Source of the DNA: Roseiarcus sp963783175
GTDB lineage: Bacteria; Pseudomonadota; Alphaproteobacteria; Rhizobiales; Beijerinckiaceae
Reading direction: 5' to 3'
Assembly: GCA_963783175.1 (NCBI GenBank)
Contig: CAWANG010000026.1
Location: forward strand, 67,219-131,218
Length of the DNA stretch: 64,000 nucleotides
Shown piece after piece: positions 53,250-61,389 of this stretch. The notes below the pieces were generated by a model. The model ran no database searches and was not told the origin of the DNA. It saw only the letters and a list, made by a program, of their open reading frames with translations. Position 1 is the first letter of the stretch. Each line of letters opens with the position of its first letter. The position numbers were made by a program, and so were the translations under genes.

Positions 53250-53624
53250 ATGAGACAGAAATCCGGGCCGGAAAAGCAGCCGGCGGAAGACGCGATCAGG
53301 GACATTCGGCGCGCGACGCGTCGACACTTTTCAGCTGAAGAGAAGATCCGCATCGTACTGGAAGGGCTGCGCGGGGAGGAGAGCATAGCCGAGCTCTGCC
53401 GCCGCGAGGGCATCGCCTCATCGATGTACTATGGCTGGTCGAAGGAGTTCCTTGAGGCCGGTAAAAGGCGGCTCGCCGGCGACACGGCGCGCGCCGCAAC
53501 CTCCGACGAGGTGAAGGATCTTCGCCGCGAGGCGCAAGCCTTGAAGGAGGTGGTCGCCGACCTCACCCTCGAAAACCGACTGCTCAAAAAAAGCATGATC
53601 GGGGATGGGGGAGACGAGGCATGA
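53250..53624 (+). CDS. IS3-family transposase OrfA
   Basis: 124 aa, DNA-binding helix-turn-helix protein: RHFSAEEKIRIVLEGLRGEE, SIAELCRREGIASSMYYGW, and a C-terminal leucine-zipper-like helix (LRREAQALKEVVADLTLENR). The A7 run at 53586-53592 near the 3' end (CTC AAA AAA AGC) lets ribosomes slip -1 into orfB, giving the OrfAB transposase. Confidence 0.93.
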   Translation: MRQKSGPEKQPAEDAIRDIRRATRRHFSAEEKIRIVLEGLRGEESIAELCRREGIASSMYYGWSKEFLEAGKRRLAGDTARAATSDEVKDLRREAQALKEVVADLTLENRLLKKSMIGDGGDEA

Positions 53625-54601
53625 GATATTCCGCATCCGACAAGATCGAGATCATCCGGCTGGTCGAGCAATCGCATGTGCCGGCTCGACGAGCGCTGGA
53701 TAAACTCGGCATTCCCAGATCGTCTTTCTACCGCTGGTATGATCGGTATCAAGGCGGCGGACCGGAAGCCCTCGCGGATCGCCCCTCACGGCCGGATCGG
53801 GTCTGGAACCGCATCCCAGAGGCAATCCGCAGCCAGATTGTCGACCTGGCGCTGGATCAACCCGAGCTCAGCCCGCGGGAACTGGCGGTGCGCTTCACGG
53901 ACGAGGAAAAATACTTTGTCTCGGAGGCGTCGGTCTATCGGCTTCTGAAAGCGCACGATCTTATCACCAGCCCGGCTTACATCGTCATCAAAGCGGCCGA
54001 GGAGTTCAGGGACAAGACCACGGCGCCCAACCAGCTCTGGCAGACCGACTTCACCTATCTCAAGATTACGGGATGGGGTTGGTATTATCTCTCCACCGTG
54101 CTGGACGACTTCTCGCGCTTCATTGTCGCCTGGAAACTCTGTGCGACGATGAAGGCGAAGGACGTCACCGCCACGCTTGATCTGGCGCTATCTGCGTCTG
54201 GGCTCGACAAGATGACCGTCGTTCACCGACCGCGGCTCTTGTCGGATAACGGCTCGTCATATGTCGCGAGCGATCTGACTGATTGGCTGGACAAGCAGAA
54301 CATCGAGCATGTCCGCGGAGCGCCCTTCCATCCGCAAACCCAGGGCAAAATCGAGCGCTGGCATCAGACGCTCAAGAACCGCATCCTGCTTGAGCACTAC
54401 TACCTGCCCGGCGATCTCGAGCGCCAGGTCGCCGCCTTCGTGGCGCACTACAACCATGCCCGCTATCACGAGAGCCTCGACAATCTTACCCCGGCTGACA
54501 TCTACTTCGGGCGCGCTGAGGCCATCCTCCTCGAACGCGAAAGGATCAAACGCCAGACAATCGCAAACCGTCGCTTGCAGCATCAACTGCATGCCGCATA
54601 A
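53621..54601 (+). CDS. IS3-family transposase OrfB (DDE integrase)
   Basis: 326 aa. It begins with an HTH-like part (MRYSASDKIEIIRLVEQSHV; SSFYRWYDRYQ) and carries the rve catalytic core with the three acidic residues in LWQTDFTYLKI (D), LLSDNGSSYVA (D) and QTQGKIERWHQTLKN (E). The frame is -1 relative to orfA, as expected for programmed frameshifting. Intact, so the element may be active. Confidence 0.94.
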   Translation: MRYSASDKIEIIRLVEQSHVPARRALDKLGIPRSSFYRWYDRYQGGGPEALADRPSRPDRVWNRIPEAIRSQIVDLALDQPELSPRELAVRFTDEEKYFVSEASVYRLLKAHDLITSPAYIVIKAAEEFRDKTTAPNQLWQTDFTYLKITGWGWYYLSTVLDDFSRFIVAWKLCATMKAKDVTATLDLALSASGLDKMTVVHRPRLLSDNGSSYVASDLTDWLDKQNIEHVRGAPFHPQTQGKIERWHQTLKNRILLEHYYLPGDLERQVAAFVAHYNHARYHESLDNLTPADIYFGRAEAILLERERIKRQTIANRRLQHQLHAA

Positions 54602-54719
54602 TCTCAATCACAGATAATCCAGAGCCTCCCTTCCGGAAGCCAGGCAATTTGTCTCAAATCATCTGACGACGGACATCGCGTGGCGACTTTTGGTCAACTC
54701 CTGGCAGGGCTTGGGCGCG

Positions 54720-54865
54720 ACGATTCGGCGAGCGGACGGAAATTCTTACGCATGACCGTCTTTTGCTTGCGACGCAGGATTGGGCGCGACCCGCAGCGTC
54801 CCGATCTTCTGTTGACCGAGGCCAGGGTCGGCTATCAACTCAGACCGAGACCGACAATACCATGA
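54720..54865 (+). pseudogene. C-terminal remnant of a KdpE/OmpR-type response regulator
   Basis: Just outside the right IS end the frame reads VFCLRRRIGRDPQRPDLLLT and EARVGYQLRPRPTIP, then TGA. This is the recognition helix and wing of an OmpR-family winged helix, closest in style to KdpE (RPxLLxTExGVGYRL). The receiver domain and most of the linker are missing, so the IS3 element or a nearby deletion removed the 5' part. Confidence 0.7.
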
Positions 54866-54921
54866 ACCTCGACGCTCCCGCGCCTCGTCGCGAGGGAAAG
54901 GAGGACCGTCTGGATCGGAGT

Positions 54922-55549
54922 TCAGTGGAGCCGCGCTCCTGATGGAGCCAGCATTACTTTCCGCTCCCCACCCATCGTGACGTTCCGTTGGGGCTCAGTC
55001 GATGCCTGCTTCGGGCGGAGAGTACGCATTGCGGGAACCATCTCGCCCTTCCGCCAGCCCTCGCCTTCGCGCAGCATTTCGACGAAACGGACTTCGATGA
55101 TGATGCCAGGCGCTCTCCAGGCAAAAGGCTGCTTGCGAACAAACGCGGCGTCAGGGGTACGCTTGCCAGTCGTCTCCGCGTCGAGGGCGACGAGCCGGTC
55201 GAAACTGTCGAGGAAATTTGGCAAGTACATCGCGGCGCTCCGAAGCAGCGCCAATTCGTACGCGTTTCGGTAATCGTCGTCACGGCGTCCGACCAAACAA
55301 TTCTCCGCCTTTGAAAATCGGATCGAGGGCCGACTGTGCGAGGCCGCGCGTGTCCGGCCAGCCGGGGCCGGATAGTGCGATTGTCGTGATCCACACCATC
55401 GGCGTATTCTTGCGCCGCGGACGGCCAGCCTGATCTTCGACGGCCCGCTCATCGATGGATTGGACGCAACGCGGGCCGTCACCGTACAGGGTCGTGTTTG
55501 GCGTCTTCGCCTCAACTCTTCCACTGACCACCGCGCCACTCGCTGCCAC
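54922..55549 (-). pseudogene. Degenerate protein-coding remnant, family not recognised
   Basis: Two minus frames join at about 55298: the first (from about 55549) ends WPDTRGLAQSALDPIFKGG, ELFGR, and the second continues RDDDYRNAYELALLRSAAMY, LPNFLDSFDRLVALDAETTG, KRTPDAAFVRKQPFAWRAPG, IIIEVRFVEMLREGEGW. The text is protein-like on both sides and meets without a gap, so an ancestral gene of about 200 aa with one frameshift is likely. I do not recognise the family. Confidence 0.45.
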
Positions 55550-55798
55550 GCTTGGGTTCAGCGTGCTGTGAGGTCGAACATCTCCTCGAGCCTAGCCTGA
55601 ACCGGCCGGGCTCGACGGCCTAAAAGTCCGCTCGCCTTTCTCAAGGACCGGCGTCCGGCGCAGCCGCACCTGCGGGTGCTCCAAAGCAATGAGAAAGCGC
55701 CGGGTCGGAGCCCGCCCACAATCGCCGTAATACATTCACGTCGAGTTCAGGCGGAAGAAGTATCATCGGCACGCGACTGGATAAGCGGGAGGATCGTC

Positions 55799-56044
55799 AT
55801 GGTATTGCGGATTTTGTCCGGGGGCGCGATCGCCGCCCTTGCTGGCGCAACAATGCTGGCCCTGTCGAACGGCCCCGCGTCCGCCTTCACCCTGGCTTCA
55901 CCCTCGCTTGAGCACTCGGTCGCGCCCGCTCGCATCGAGCCTGTCTATTGGCACCACTGGGGCTGGCACCACTGGGGCTGGCACCATTGGGGTTGGCACC
56001 ACTGGGGTTGGCATCATTGGCACCACTGGCGCCACTGGTACTAA
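55799..56044 (+). CDS. Small secreted His/Trp-rich repeat protein
   Basis: 81 aa from an ATG at 55799 with a GGGAGG site. A signal peptide (RILSGGAIAALAGATMLALS, cut near ASAFT) is followed by a short linker and then four tandem WHHWG units and a His/Trp ending (WHHWHHWRHWY). The DNA repeats are 15 bp long (55949-56008). The mature part is about one third His and one third Trp. Such tails can bind Cu, Zn or Ni, but function is unknown. The gene is GC-typical and intact among pseudogenes. Confidence 0.75.
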   Translation: MVLRILSGGAIAALAGATMLALSNGPASAFTLASPSLEHSVAPARIEPVYWHHWGWHHWGWHHWGWHHWGWHHWHHWRHWY

Positions 56045-56083
56045 CTTATGACTGTAGGAGATCGAGACTGATGGACTCACGTG

Positions 56084-56262
56084 GGCAACGGCGGGACTTA
56101 CGGCTCCTCCGATAGTCCGCATGGCCGATCCATCATCGCCGAGGTCGTGGGCTCGGGGACGGCGATCGCGGGCGCGCTATCGGCACCGCCCTGATCAGCC
56201 TGTCCTCGGCGTGGGTGGCGGCTTCCTTTCGGCCTCCCGATCGGTCAGCTTATCGCGACTAG
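56084..56262 (+). pseudogene. Remnant of a small membrane protein, frameshifted
   Basis: One frame reads GNGGTYGSSDSPHGRSIIAE and VVGSGTAIAG; after a shift near 56180 another continues AIGTALISLSSAWVAASFRP and PDRSAYRD to a TAG at 56260. The combination is a plausible small protein with a glycine-rich helix. It has no start codon of its own and no recognised family. Confidence 0.35.
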
Positions 56263-56488
56263 ATCCGCAAGACTGAAGCGCGTCTCGGACTTGACGTCTT
56301 TCTTCCCGCGCAAAACTCCTTGGCAATGGCGATGTCGGGAGCGCGCCCCGTTTGGTGATGATGGGTAGATCCCCGGCTCCTCACCGCGAAAGCCCCGCAA
56401 TAGTGTGGAGTACGACAAACGCACCATCAGTGTCGTGATCCCGTTGATGGCCCTGGCCGTCGCCAACGGGCTGTTGACGTCGCGAATG

Positions 56489-56746
56489 TTAGTGATCAGC
56501 GCGCCGCGGAACTGCGGGGGACGAGGCATTCCCCATCGGCCAAGGCACGCCTTTGTGCGCCCTTCTGAGATTTGTCATGGCGAACTCGGCTTCGGCAACT
56601 GCCTTGGGCAGAGCTTCAGGTGGGAGCCTGTCACACGGAGGTCGATAGCCGTTTGCTCTGTACTGCGCCGGGGAAATTGGAACCCTGCGCTTGCCATACT
56701 CAACAAGCACTTGGCCGTCGCGCATTAGATACAAACCCTTCGCCAC
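56489..56746 (-). CDS. Small conserved-looking hypothetical protein
   Basis: 85 aa from a GTG at 56746 with a strong GGGAGGAATAGC site. It starts MAKGLYLMRDGQVLVEYGKR, then RVPISPAQYRANGYRPPCDR and EALPKAVAEAEFAMTNLRRA. The N-terminal half looks like a small beta-rich domain and the codon use is coding-like. No family was recognised. Confidence 0.5.
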   Translation of the reverse strand: MAKGLYLMRDGQVLVEYGKRRVPISPAQYRANGYRPPCDRLPPEALPKAVAEAEFAMTNLRRAHKGVPWPMGNASSPAVPRRADH

Positions 56747-56831
56747 GCTATTCCTCCCGCATGGTCGCCCTCTACGGCGCTTCTCGGTTCAAGCCAGTCC
56801 CCTGGGTTTCGCAACAAGGAAGCTACTGCCG

Positions 56832-56981
56832 ATGGACGGGACAGCGCAGAACTCAAACCCGTCTACGCCCGACAGCAACGACATGCCCGTCTGGACCGGG
56901 AAGAGCGGTGCTGTGAGCGCCCTCGACGCGATCCAAATGGCCCGTGCCGCTGGCCCAAGGCCGAAGATACGGATCAGATAG
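56832..56981 (+). CDS. Possible small protein
   Basis: 49 codons from ATG at 56832 (MDGTAQNSNPSTPDSNDMPV; WTGKSGAVSALDAIQMARAA). AAGGA lies 11 bases upstream. The 3' end overlaps the end of the convergent Rrf2 gene by 8 bp. No family was recognised, and it may be chance. Confidence 0.3.
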   Translation: MDGTAQNSNPSTPDSNDMPVWTGKSGAVSALDAIQMARAAGPRPKIRIR

Positions 56982-57426
56982 CGAACTCGCCGCTGACCTT
57001 TTCGTCGTCGAGCACGTGCGACTTCTCGGCCGTCTCGCACATCTGTTCGATGGTGATCACATCCAGGTTGGCGAGAAAGGTTTCGCCCGCCTTGCGCACG
57101 GCCGGATCGATCACGCGCTCGAGCAGGACCGAGTTGGCGCCGAGATCCTCCGGATCCGCAGTGCTTAGCGACAACGCGGTCCGCACGATCTCGCCGACCG
57201 TGATGCGCCGACGCTCGCGGGCCAGTTCGTAGCCGCCCCGCGGCCCGCGCACGCCCTTGAGGATCTTGGCATGGACGAGCCCCTGGAGCAACGTCTCCAG
57301 GTGGCGCGGCGGCAACTTATGACGCGCAGCCAAGGCCTTGGCGGCAACCGGGGCCGAGCGCGAATGCAACGCGACATCGACAACAGCGGCGATCGCGAGA
57401 ACGCTCCGTCGTGACAATAGGTTCAT
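56974..57426 (-). CDS. Rrf2 family transcriptional regulator
   Basis: 150 aa from an ATG at 57426 with AGGAGC upstream; the open frame extends further but not as coding-like sequence. The winged helix reads LSRRSVLAIAAVVDVALHSR, LAARHKLPPRHLETLLQGLV and KGVRGPRGGYELARERRRIT. The regulatory segment (ANSVLLERVIDPAVRKAGE; ITIEQMCETAEK) has a single cysteine, not the three that bind an Fe-S cluster in IscR or NsrR, so sensing must differ. It lies between two small secreted His-rich proteins. Confidence 0.92.
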   Translation of the reverse strand: MNLLSRRSVLAIAAVVDVALHSRSAPVAAKALAARHKLPPRHLETLLQGLVHAKILKGVRGPRGGYELARERRRITVGEIVRTALSLSTADPEDLGANSVLLERVIDPAVRKAGETFLANLDVITIEQMCETAEKSHVLDDEKVSGEFAI

Positions 57427-57777
57427 TTCATTGCTCCTGCGATGAGTCGCCGGTTCTTCAAGTGCCAGCAACGAAATCACAGGATTGCCCCGACCGTTAA
57501 TGACTGCAATTACCCATAATTGTGGTGTTGGCGATGCGTGATCGCGGCGGCTGGTCGAAGAGAGGCGCTCGGCCCGACGTTCGTCTGCTCGATCTGCGCA
57601 GGTAGGCGACTCTCTGTGGAAGCCACAACCGCCGCCAGAACCGTTTGCGCTCCATCCTGCTTTAAGGGTACTTTCCTCGCGGCTTGTGCGTTTCTGTGCG
57701 GTAGCGCATTCGAAAGGCCCCCGCATGAGAAGGGGATTCGGCATCGCGCCCCGCGGTCGGTGACAAGGTAGGTCGAC

Positions 57778-58446
57778 ATGGCCCATGCCATTCTTCGAGT
57801 CTCGACCTTCTCGCTCGGCATGGCGGCTTTTGTTTCATTATCTCCTCTATCCATAGTTCGGGCGGATCAGTCCACGACGAGCGGGGCGGAGTCTGCACCT
57901 GACGCGGCAGGGCCCGCAGCGAGCGGAGCGACAGCAGCACCAAGTGGAGCGGCGTCTCCACCTAACACGACGACGCCGGCAGCCATCGGAGTAACAGAGT
58001 CCGCACCTGACGCGGCGGCGCCCGCAGCCAGCGGAGCAGCGGCTGCACCAAACGGAACGGCGTCTCCACCCGGGGCGGCCGCGCCCGCGGCGAGCGAGTC
58101 CACGTCGGCGCCAGGCGGGGCGGAGTCAAGACCAAGTGGGGCAACGGCAGCACTAAGCGGAACGGCGTCTCGACATGGCGCCGCCGCATCCGCGGCCAGC
58201 GGAACGACGACGGCGCCAAGCGGGGTGACCGCTGTTCAACACCGCGCCTACGCCGCCTCTGTGCGCTACTACGCCCATGACCATAGCCAATACGCCCACC
58301 ACTATCATTCCGCATATAGCCACAACCCCGTCGCGGCCGTCGTCGCCCGGGTATTCGGCGGCGCCGCCGATCTGGGCTCACTCGCCGCCTATCCGGTCTA
58401 TTGCTTCCCGCGATACCGTTCCTGCCGCGTCTTCCTACCGCATTAA
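57778..58446 (+). CDS. Secreted Ala/Ser/Pro repeat protein with His/Tyr-rich C terminus
   Basis: 222 aa with a signal peptide (MAHAILRVSTFSLGMAAFVS; cut near IVRADQ). Residues ~35-160 are low-complexity Ala/Ser/Gly/Pro with a 36-residue (108-bp) repeat: GAESAPDAAGPAASGATAAP recurs as VTESAPDAAAPAASGAAAAP, with a shorter degenerate third copy. The C-terminal 65 residues differ: YYAHDHSQYAHHYHSAYSH, a hydrophobic stretch, and two cysteines (PVYCFPRYRSCRVF). Possibly a surface or periplasmic metal-binding protein. GC-rich repeats may be unstable. Confidence 0.65.
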   Translation: MAHAILRVSTFSLGMAAFVSLSPLSIVRADQSTTSGAESAPDAAGPAASGATAAPSGAASPPNTTTPAAIGVTESAPDAAAPAASGAAAAPNGTASPPGAAAPAASESTSAPGGAESRPSGATAALSGTASRHGAAASAASGTTTAPSGVTAVQHRAYAASVRYYAHDHSQYAHHYHSAYSHNPVAAVVARVFGGAADLGSLAAYPVYCFPRYRSCRVFLPH

Positions 58447-58982
58447 GGCGCCCGCGATGGGTACCGGTTCTGGTGCCTGCGCGCCCGCCTCCGCACCCTT
58501 CGCCGATCATCGCGCGAGATTGGCCGGTACAAATCGCTCGGCGAATACGGCCTCAAGGCGCGGCGCGCGACTCACCAGAGCAAACCGCTTATTATAAGCG
58601 ACCGAGTAGCTAAACTTTCCACGTCACCGTCGTCGAAGTTGCCCCCGCGAGGAAGTACTCGGTGATCGCATTCGTCTCCTTCGGTCGGAGATCTTGCCGA
58701 AACGAGCGTGAGCAAACCTAGCGGCCACACTTCACGGGGCGGACGATTTCGCCGCCAAGGTCGCGTGCTCGATGAAGTGGGATCCTAAGTTTTGCAGCCC
58801 CGGTCGGTCCGGACCCGATGCGCCGATTCAATTCGGGACCTCGCGGCTCATGCTGGGGCTCTGGAGCCCAGAACCGGATAGTGCGTTTATCCCAATGTAC
58901 ACCATCGTCGGCCGCTGCGAGCGCATGACCCAGCGCCCTATGGCTTCTTCGCCTTGAGGGCGTCAAACCCAAACACGACGCG
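58447..58982. other. No recognisable gene
   Basis: 536 bp with several short open frames on both strands, none with a good start or protein-like composition. It separates the repeat protein from a string of gene fragments and is probably degraded coding DNA. Confidence 0.35.
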
Positions 58983-59080
58983 TCAACGCAAACTCAAAAT
59001 ATAGGCGATCAGGTCGCCCCTATCCGTGCCGCTCAGCATCAGGTTCGGCATGGTGGGGGGCGACGTTCTCAGGAATACAT
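58983..59080 (-). pseudogene. C-terminal remnant of a class I cytochrome c
   Basis: The minus strand reads PPTMPNLMLSGTDRGDLIAY and ILSLR then TGA. TMPNL plus DLIAYILSL is the usual Met-ligand and C-terminal helix of small c-type cytochromes. The CxxCH heme motif and the rest of the protein are absent upstream. Confidence 0.65.
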
Positions 59081-59263
59081 CCAAAACAAGTGCGCAAGGA
59101 CAAGCAGATCGCCGACGCATCTCACAAGAGTGACGGCGCATCGGTTATCAAGCTCGCCGACAAGACCAGCAACCTACTCGCCCTCGCCAATAGCCCACCG
59201 CCGTGGCCCAGGGTCACATCTAGCAAGAAAAGGCTCTCGCGCCGCTTGTTGCCGACTTGCTAA
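59081..59263 (+). pseudogene. Remnant of an HD-domain (RelA/SpoT-like) phosphohydrolase
   Basis: The plus strand reads PKQVRKDKQIADASHKSDGA, SVIKLADKTSNLLALANSPP, then SKKRLSRRLL and TAA. KLADKTSNL followed by SPP is the characteristic helix of bacterial MESH1-like ppGpp hydrolases and stand-alone HD hydrolases. The N-terminal HD metal motif is missing and the C terminus degenerates. Confidence 0.6.
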
Positions 59264-59399
59264 AGCATTGAATTTGTTAAATCCGAGTGCGACGGGTAGC
59301 CAAGTAATGAGCAGTAAAAGCGGTTGATGTGACAATGCCCTCGGACGTGATCTTGAGGCTGGCGAAGGCGTAACGCGCTCGGCCGCGCGGCGCACATCG

Positions 59400-60168
59400 C
59401 TATTTTGGCGACGTGGGGGCCACTTTTGAAAGGGCGACGGCCACGAAATACGCCGGAACCACCATTTCAATCCCGGTGCGCTCTTGTTCTTGGCCTGGGA
59501 TCTCCCCCTCCAGTAGACCGATAACGCGACCATCCTTCCCGAACACCGGCCCGCCACTGTTTCCGTGGTTGGCAACTGCGGTCAGGAGAATTTTCGTTCC
59601 GGCCGATCCTTTTTGGGGATCCCGTAGTAAGCGATTGAGGCGACGTCACCGCGCTGGAAAATCAAATACGGTAGTCCCAATGGGTACCCACCAATGAAAG
59701 CCGGATCCCCTGGGTCGGGAAGCTTGTCTGTCTGCAGGGCTGCGATGCCAAAGTGCGCATCGAGCTTCTCGCCGCTCACTATCATGGGAACTCCACGAGG
59801 CGCCGACAGACCTGCAGTCCTCAATATAGCTATATCGTTTGCTGGGTCTGCAAAGACAACATCAGCCCGCAGAGTTACCCAATTCGCCGCTAATACGTCG
59901 TTTCTTCCTAAATCAAACTTAGAGTCACTGAACTACGGACCGTTATCAGAGTTGGAACTGTCGCGTTCACCACGTGAAAACAGGTAGCAACGTAGCCGTC
60001 CGCAACCCATACCCCGCTTCCAAGGGTGCCTTGTCCCACGGCCGGCTGAACGACAACTTGGACAACCTTGTCCCTCTGCTCATTAAGCGTATTGGACAGC
60101 TCTTGAGCGTTCGAGCGGTTGGAGCCGACGAGAATAAGCAAAATTACAGCGCCTGCTAGAGTTTTCAA
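59400..60168 (-). pseudogene. Secreted trypsin-like serine protease, two frameshifts
   Basis: It starts with TTG at 60168 (AGGAG nine bases upstream): signal peptide MKTLAGAVILLILVGSNRS, then GSGVWVADGYVATCFHVVNA with the catalytic His. A shift near 59920 leads to KFDLGRNDVLAANWVTLRAD, VVFADPANDIAILRTAG (catalytic Asp in DPANDIAIL) and FIGGYPLGLPYLIFQRGDVA. A second shift near 59595 leads to AVANHGNSGGPVFGKDGRVI (catalytic Ser in GNSGGP) and the stop at 59400. All three triad motifs survive, so the damage is recent or the indels are sequence errors. S1C/DegP-like, no PDZ domain. Composition is more AT-rich than the core genes. Confidence 0.8.
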
Positions 60169-60291
60169 CGCACTCAGCTCCTCAACACAGCCGCAATCCC
60201 GCCAGCCTAAGAGATCACGCCGCCGAAGCTCTGGCCCCGCGGCGGCGCCGCTCCACTGGCGATTGTGTGTGCGCCCTCAACCTACAAGAAA

Positions 60292-60906
60292 TTACCTTGT
60301 GGCCGTCGACTTGGACGCGAAACTCGCGACCGTCTGCGATGGCGTCAAAGATATAGATGTGGGCCCGTTGCACCCGCTCCGGCGGGGCTGGATCGTTTCC
60401 AACGGGCCGGGATCGGGAGGCAATTTTGATGGATCTGGATAAGCAAGCCGATTTTGAATGACAAATCCCTTTAACTCAAAAGACTTGGGCACGCCGCCCA
60501 TCCTATCCACGATAGCTTGGTAAACAAGGAACACGGCAGCCTCGCGGTCAAATGTCGGGCTGCGATGAAAGAACGTGGAAAGTCGTGCGTACACCCAACT
60601 CCATCCTTCAAATCCACTCTTGATAGCCTGCCCCGCAAAGAAGAGCGTCGCAGCTAATTTGTATGGATCGGAAACGAGCTCCAAAACATACGCCGGGAAT
60701 GCGGCTCCAGTCCCAATACTGGTAATTTCGAAGTGTCCGCCGTACTCATCCTCCAATTCACGCCGGAATTCCCATCGCGGTCCTCGGACATATTCTCCCG
60801 CGGCGTCAGACCAATCGCCTGGACCCTCGCTGTGCGAGGGGAAGTGAAAGGGGATGAAAACCCGATTCCTGTCTCCGACACTGCAATCACCCAAAGCCCA
60901 ACGCAA
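60292..60906 (-). CDS. Hypothetical protein next to the protease
   Basis: Up to 204 aa from a TTG (60906); a later start is possible. Coding-like text includes AGEYVRGPRWEFRRELEDEY, GGHFEITSIGTGAAFPAYVL, ELVSDPYKLAATLFFAGQAI and KSGFEGWSWVYARLSTFFHR. Amphipathic helices are likely; there is no signal peptide and no recognised family. It is co-directional with the protease and ends 123 bp upstream of its start, so it may be part of the same accessory unit. Confidence 0.5.
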   Translation of the reverse strand: MRWALGDCSVGDRNRVFIPFHFPSHSEGPGDWSDAAGEYVRGPRWEFRRELEDEYGGHFEITSIGTGAAFPAYVLELVSDPYKLAATLFFAGQAIKSGFEGWSWVYARLSTFFHRSPTFDREAAVFLVYQAIVDRMGGVPKSFELKGFVIQNRLAYPDPSKLPPDPGPLETIQPRRSGCNGPTSISLTPSQTVASFASKSTATR

Positions 60907-61389
60907 AGCGTCTTTCCGATTTCGAAGGCCGTCAAGACCATGCTGGCCTCGCCAGCCGCAAGATCACGTCGAATGGCTCTCGCCCCGAATACCTATCGCG
61001 TTGAGCCGGTCGACGATATGCCGGTCGAGCGTGACGAGATAGCCGCCCTTGCCATCGGGGCGCGGCCGTCGGCCTTGTAGCCCTTCGACGTACCCGATGC
61101 GACGGCGGCGAAGGCAGCGGCAGTGACGGAGATCGTGACTACTCAGTTAATATGGAGGTCGACGACATGGGTGGAAAGGAAAACGTCCGGGTCGATATGC
61201 CACCGATCTTGGATAAAATCCTCGGCCCTGATTATCCGCGCGTCACCGCCTACGACTAGCAGATCGGACGCGCTGACCCTGCGCCGCTCTCGTTGATCCG
61301 ACGCATTTGACGGCCGTTTGGCTCCGCTGAAGGCGCGCTACGAGCGCTTTCAGCGGAACCTGTCGGCGAACTTCTTGCCGAACGTCGCC
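60907..61389. other. Degraded region without a supported gene
   Basis: About 480 bp. A short plus-strand frame at 61151-61258 (MEVDDMGGKENVRVDMPPIL; DKILGPDYPRVTAYD) has a good look but no recognised family and no clear ribosome-binding site. Otherwise only random open frames. Confidence 0.3.

Larger units (their letters stand above)
53167..54675 (+). mobile_element. IS3-family insertion sequence, apparently complete
   Basis: 1509 bp. The terminal inverted repeats are imperfect, 26 bp: left TGTCCGACGTCAGCGCCTTT plus GAGACA, right end (reverse) TGTCCGTCGTCAGATGATTT plus GAGACA. Inside are orfA and orfB with a 4-bp overlap and an A7 slippery run. No target duplication is evident (left flank CTAG, right flank TCGC), which suggests rearrangement after insertion. 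Confidence 0.85.

Noticed and set aside
53163..54679. Target-site duplication for the first IS3-family element
   Set aside because: Flanks CTAG and TCGC do not match; no duplication can be claimed.
55949..56030. 15-bp tandem repeats as a possible CRISPR array
   Set aside because: The units are contiguous, in frame with a signal-peptide protein, and have no spacers.
57889..58110. 108-bp repeats as a CRISPR or phage-type array
   Set aside because: Repeats are coding, imperfect and directly adjacent, without unique spacers or cas genes.
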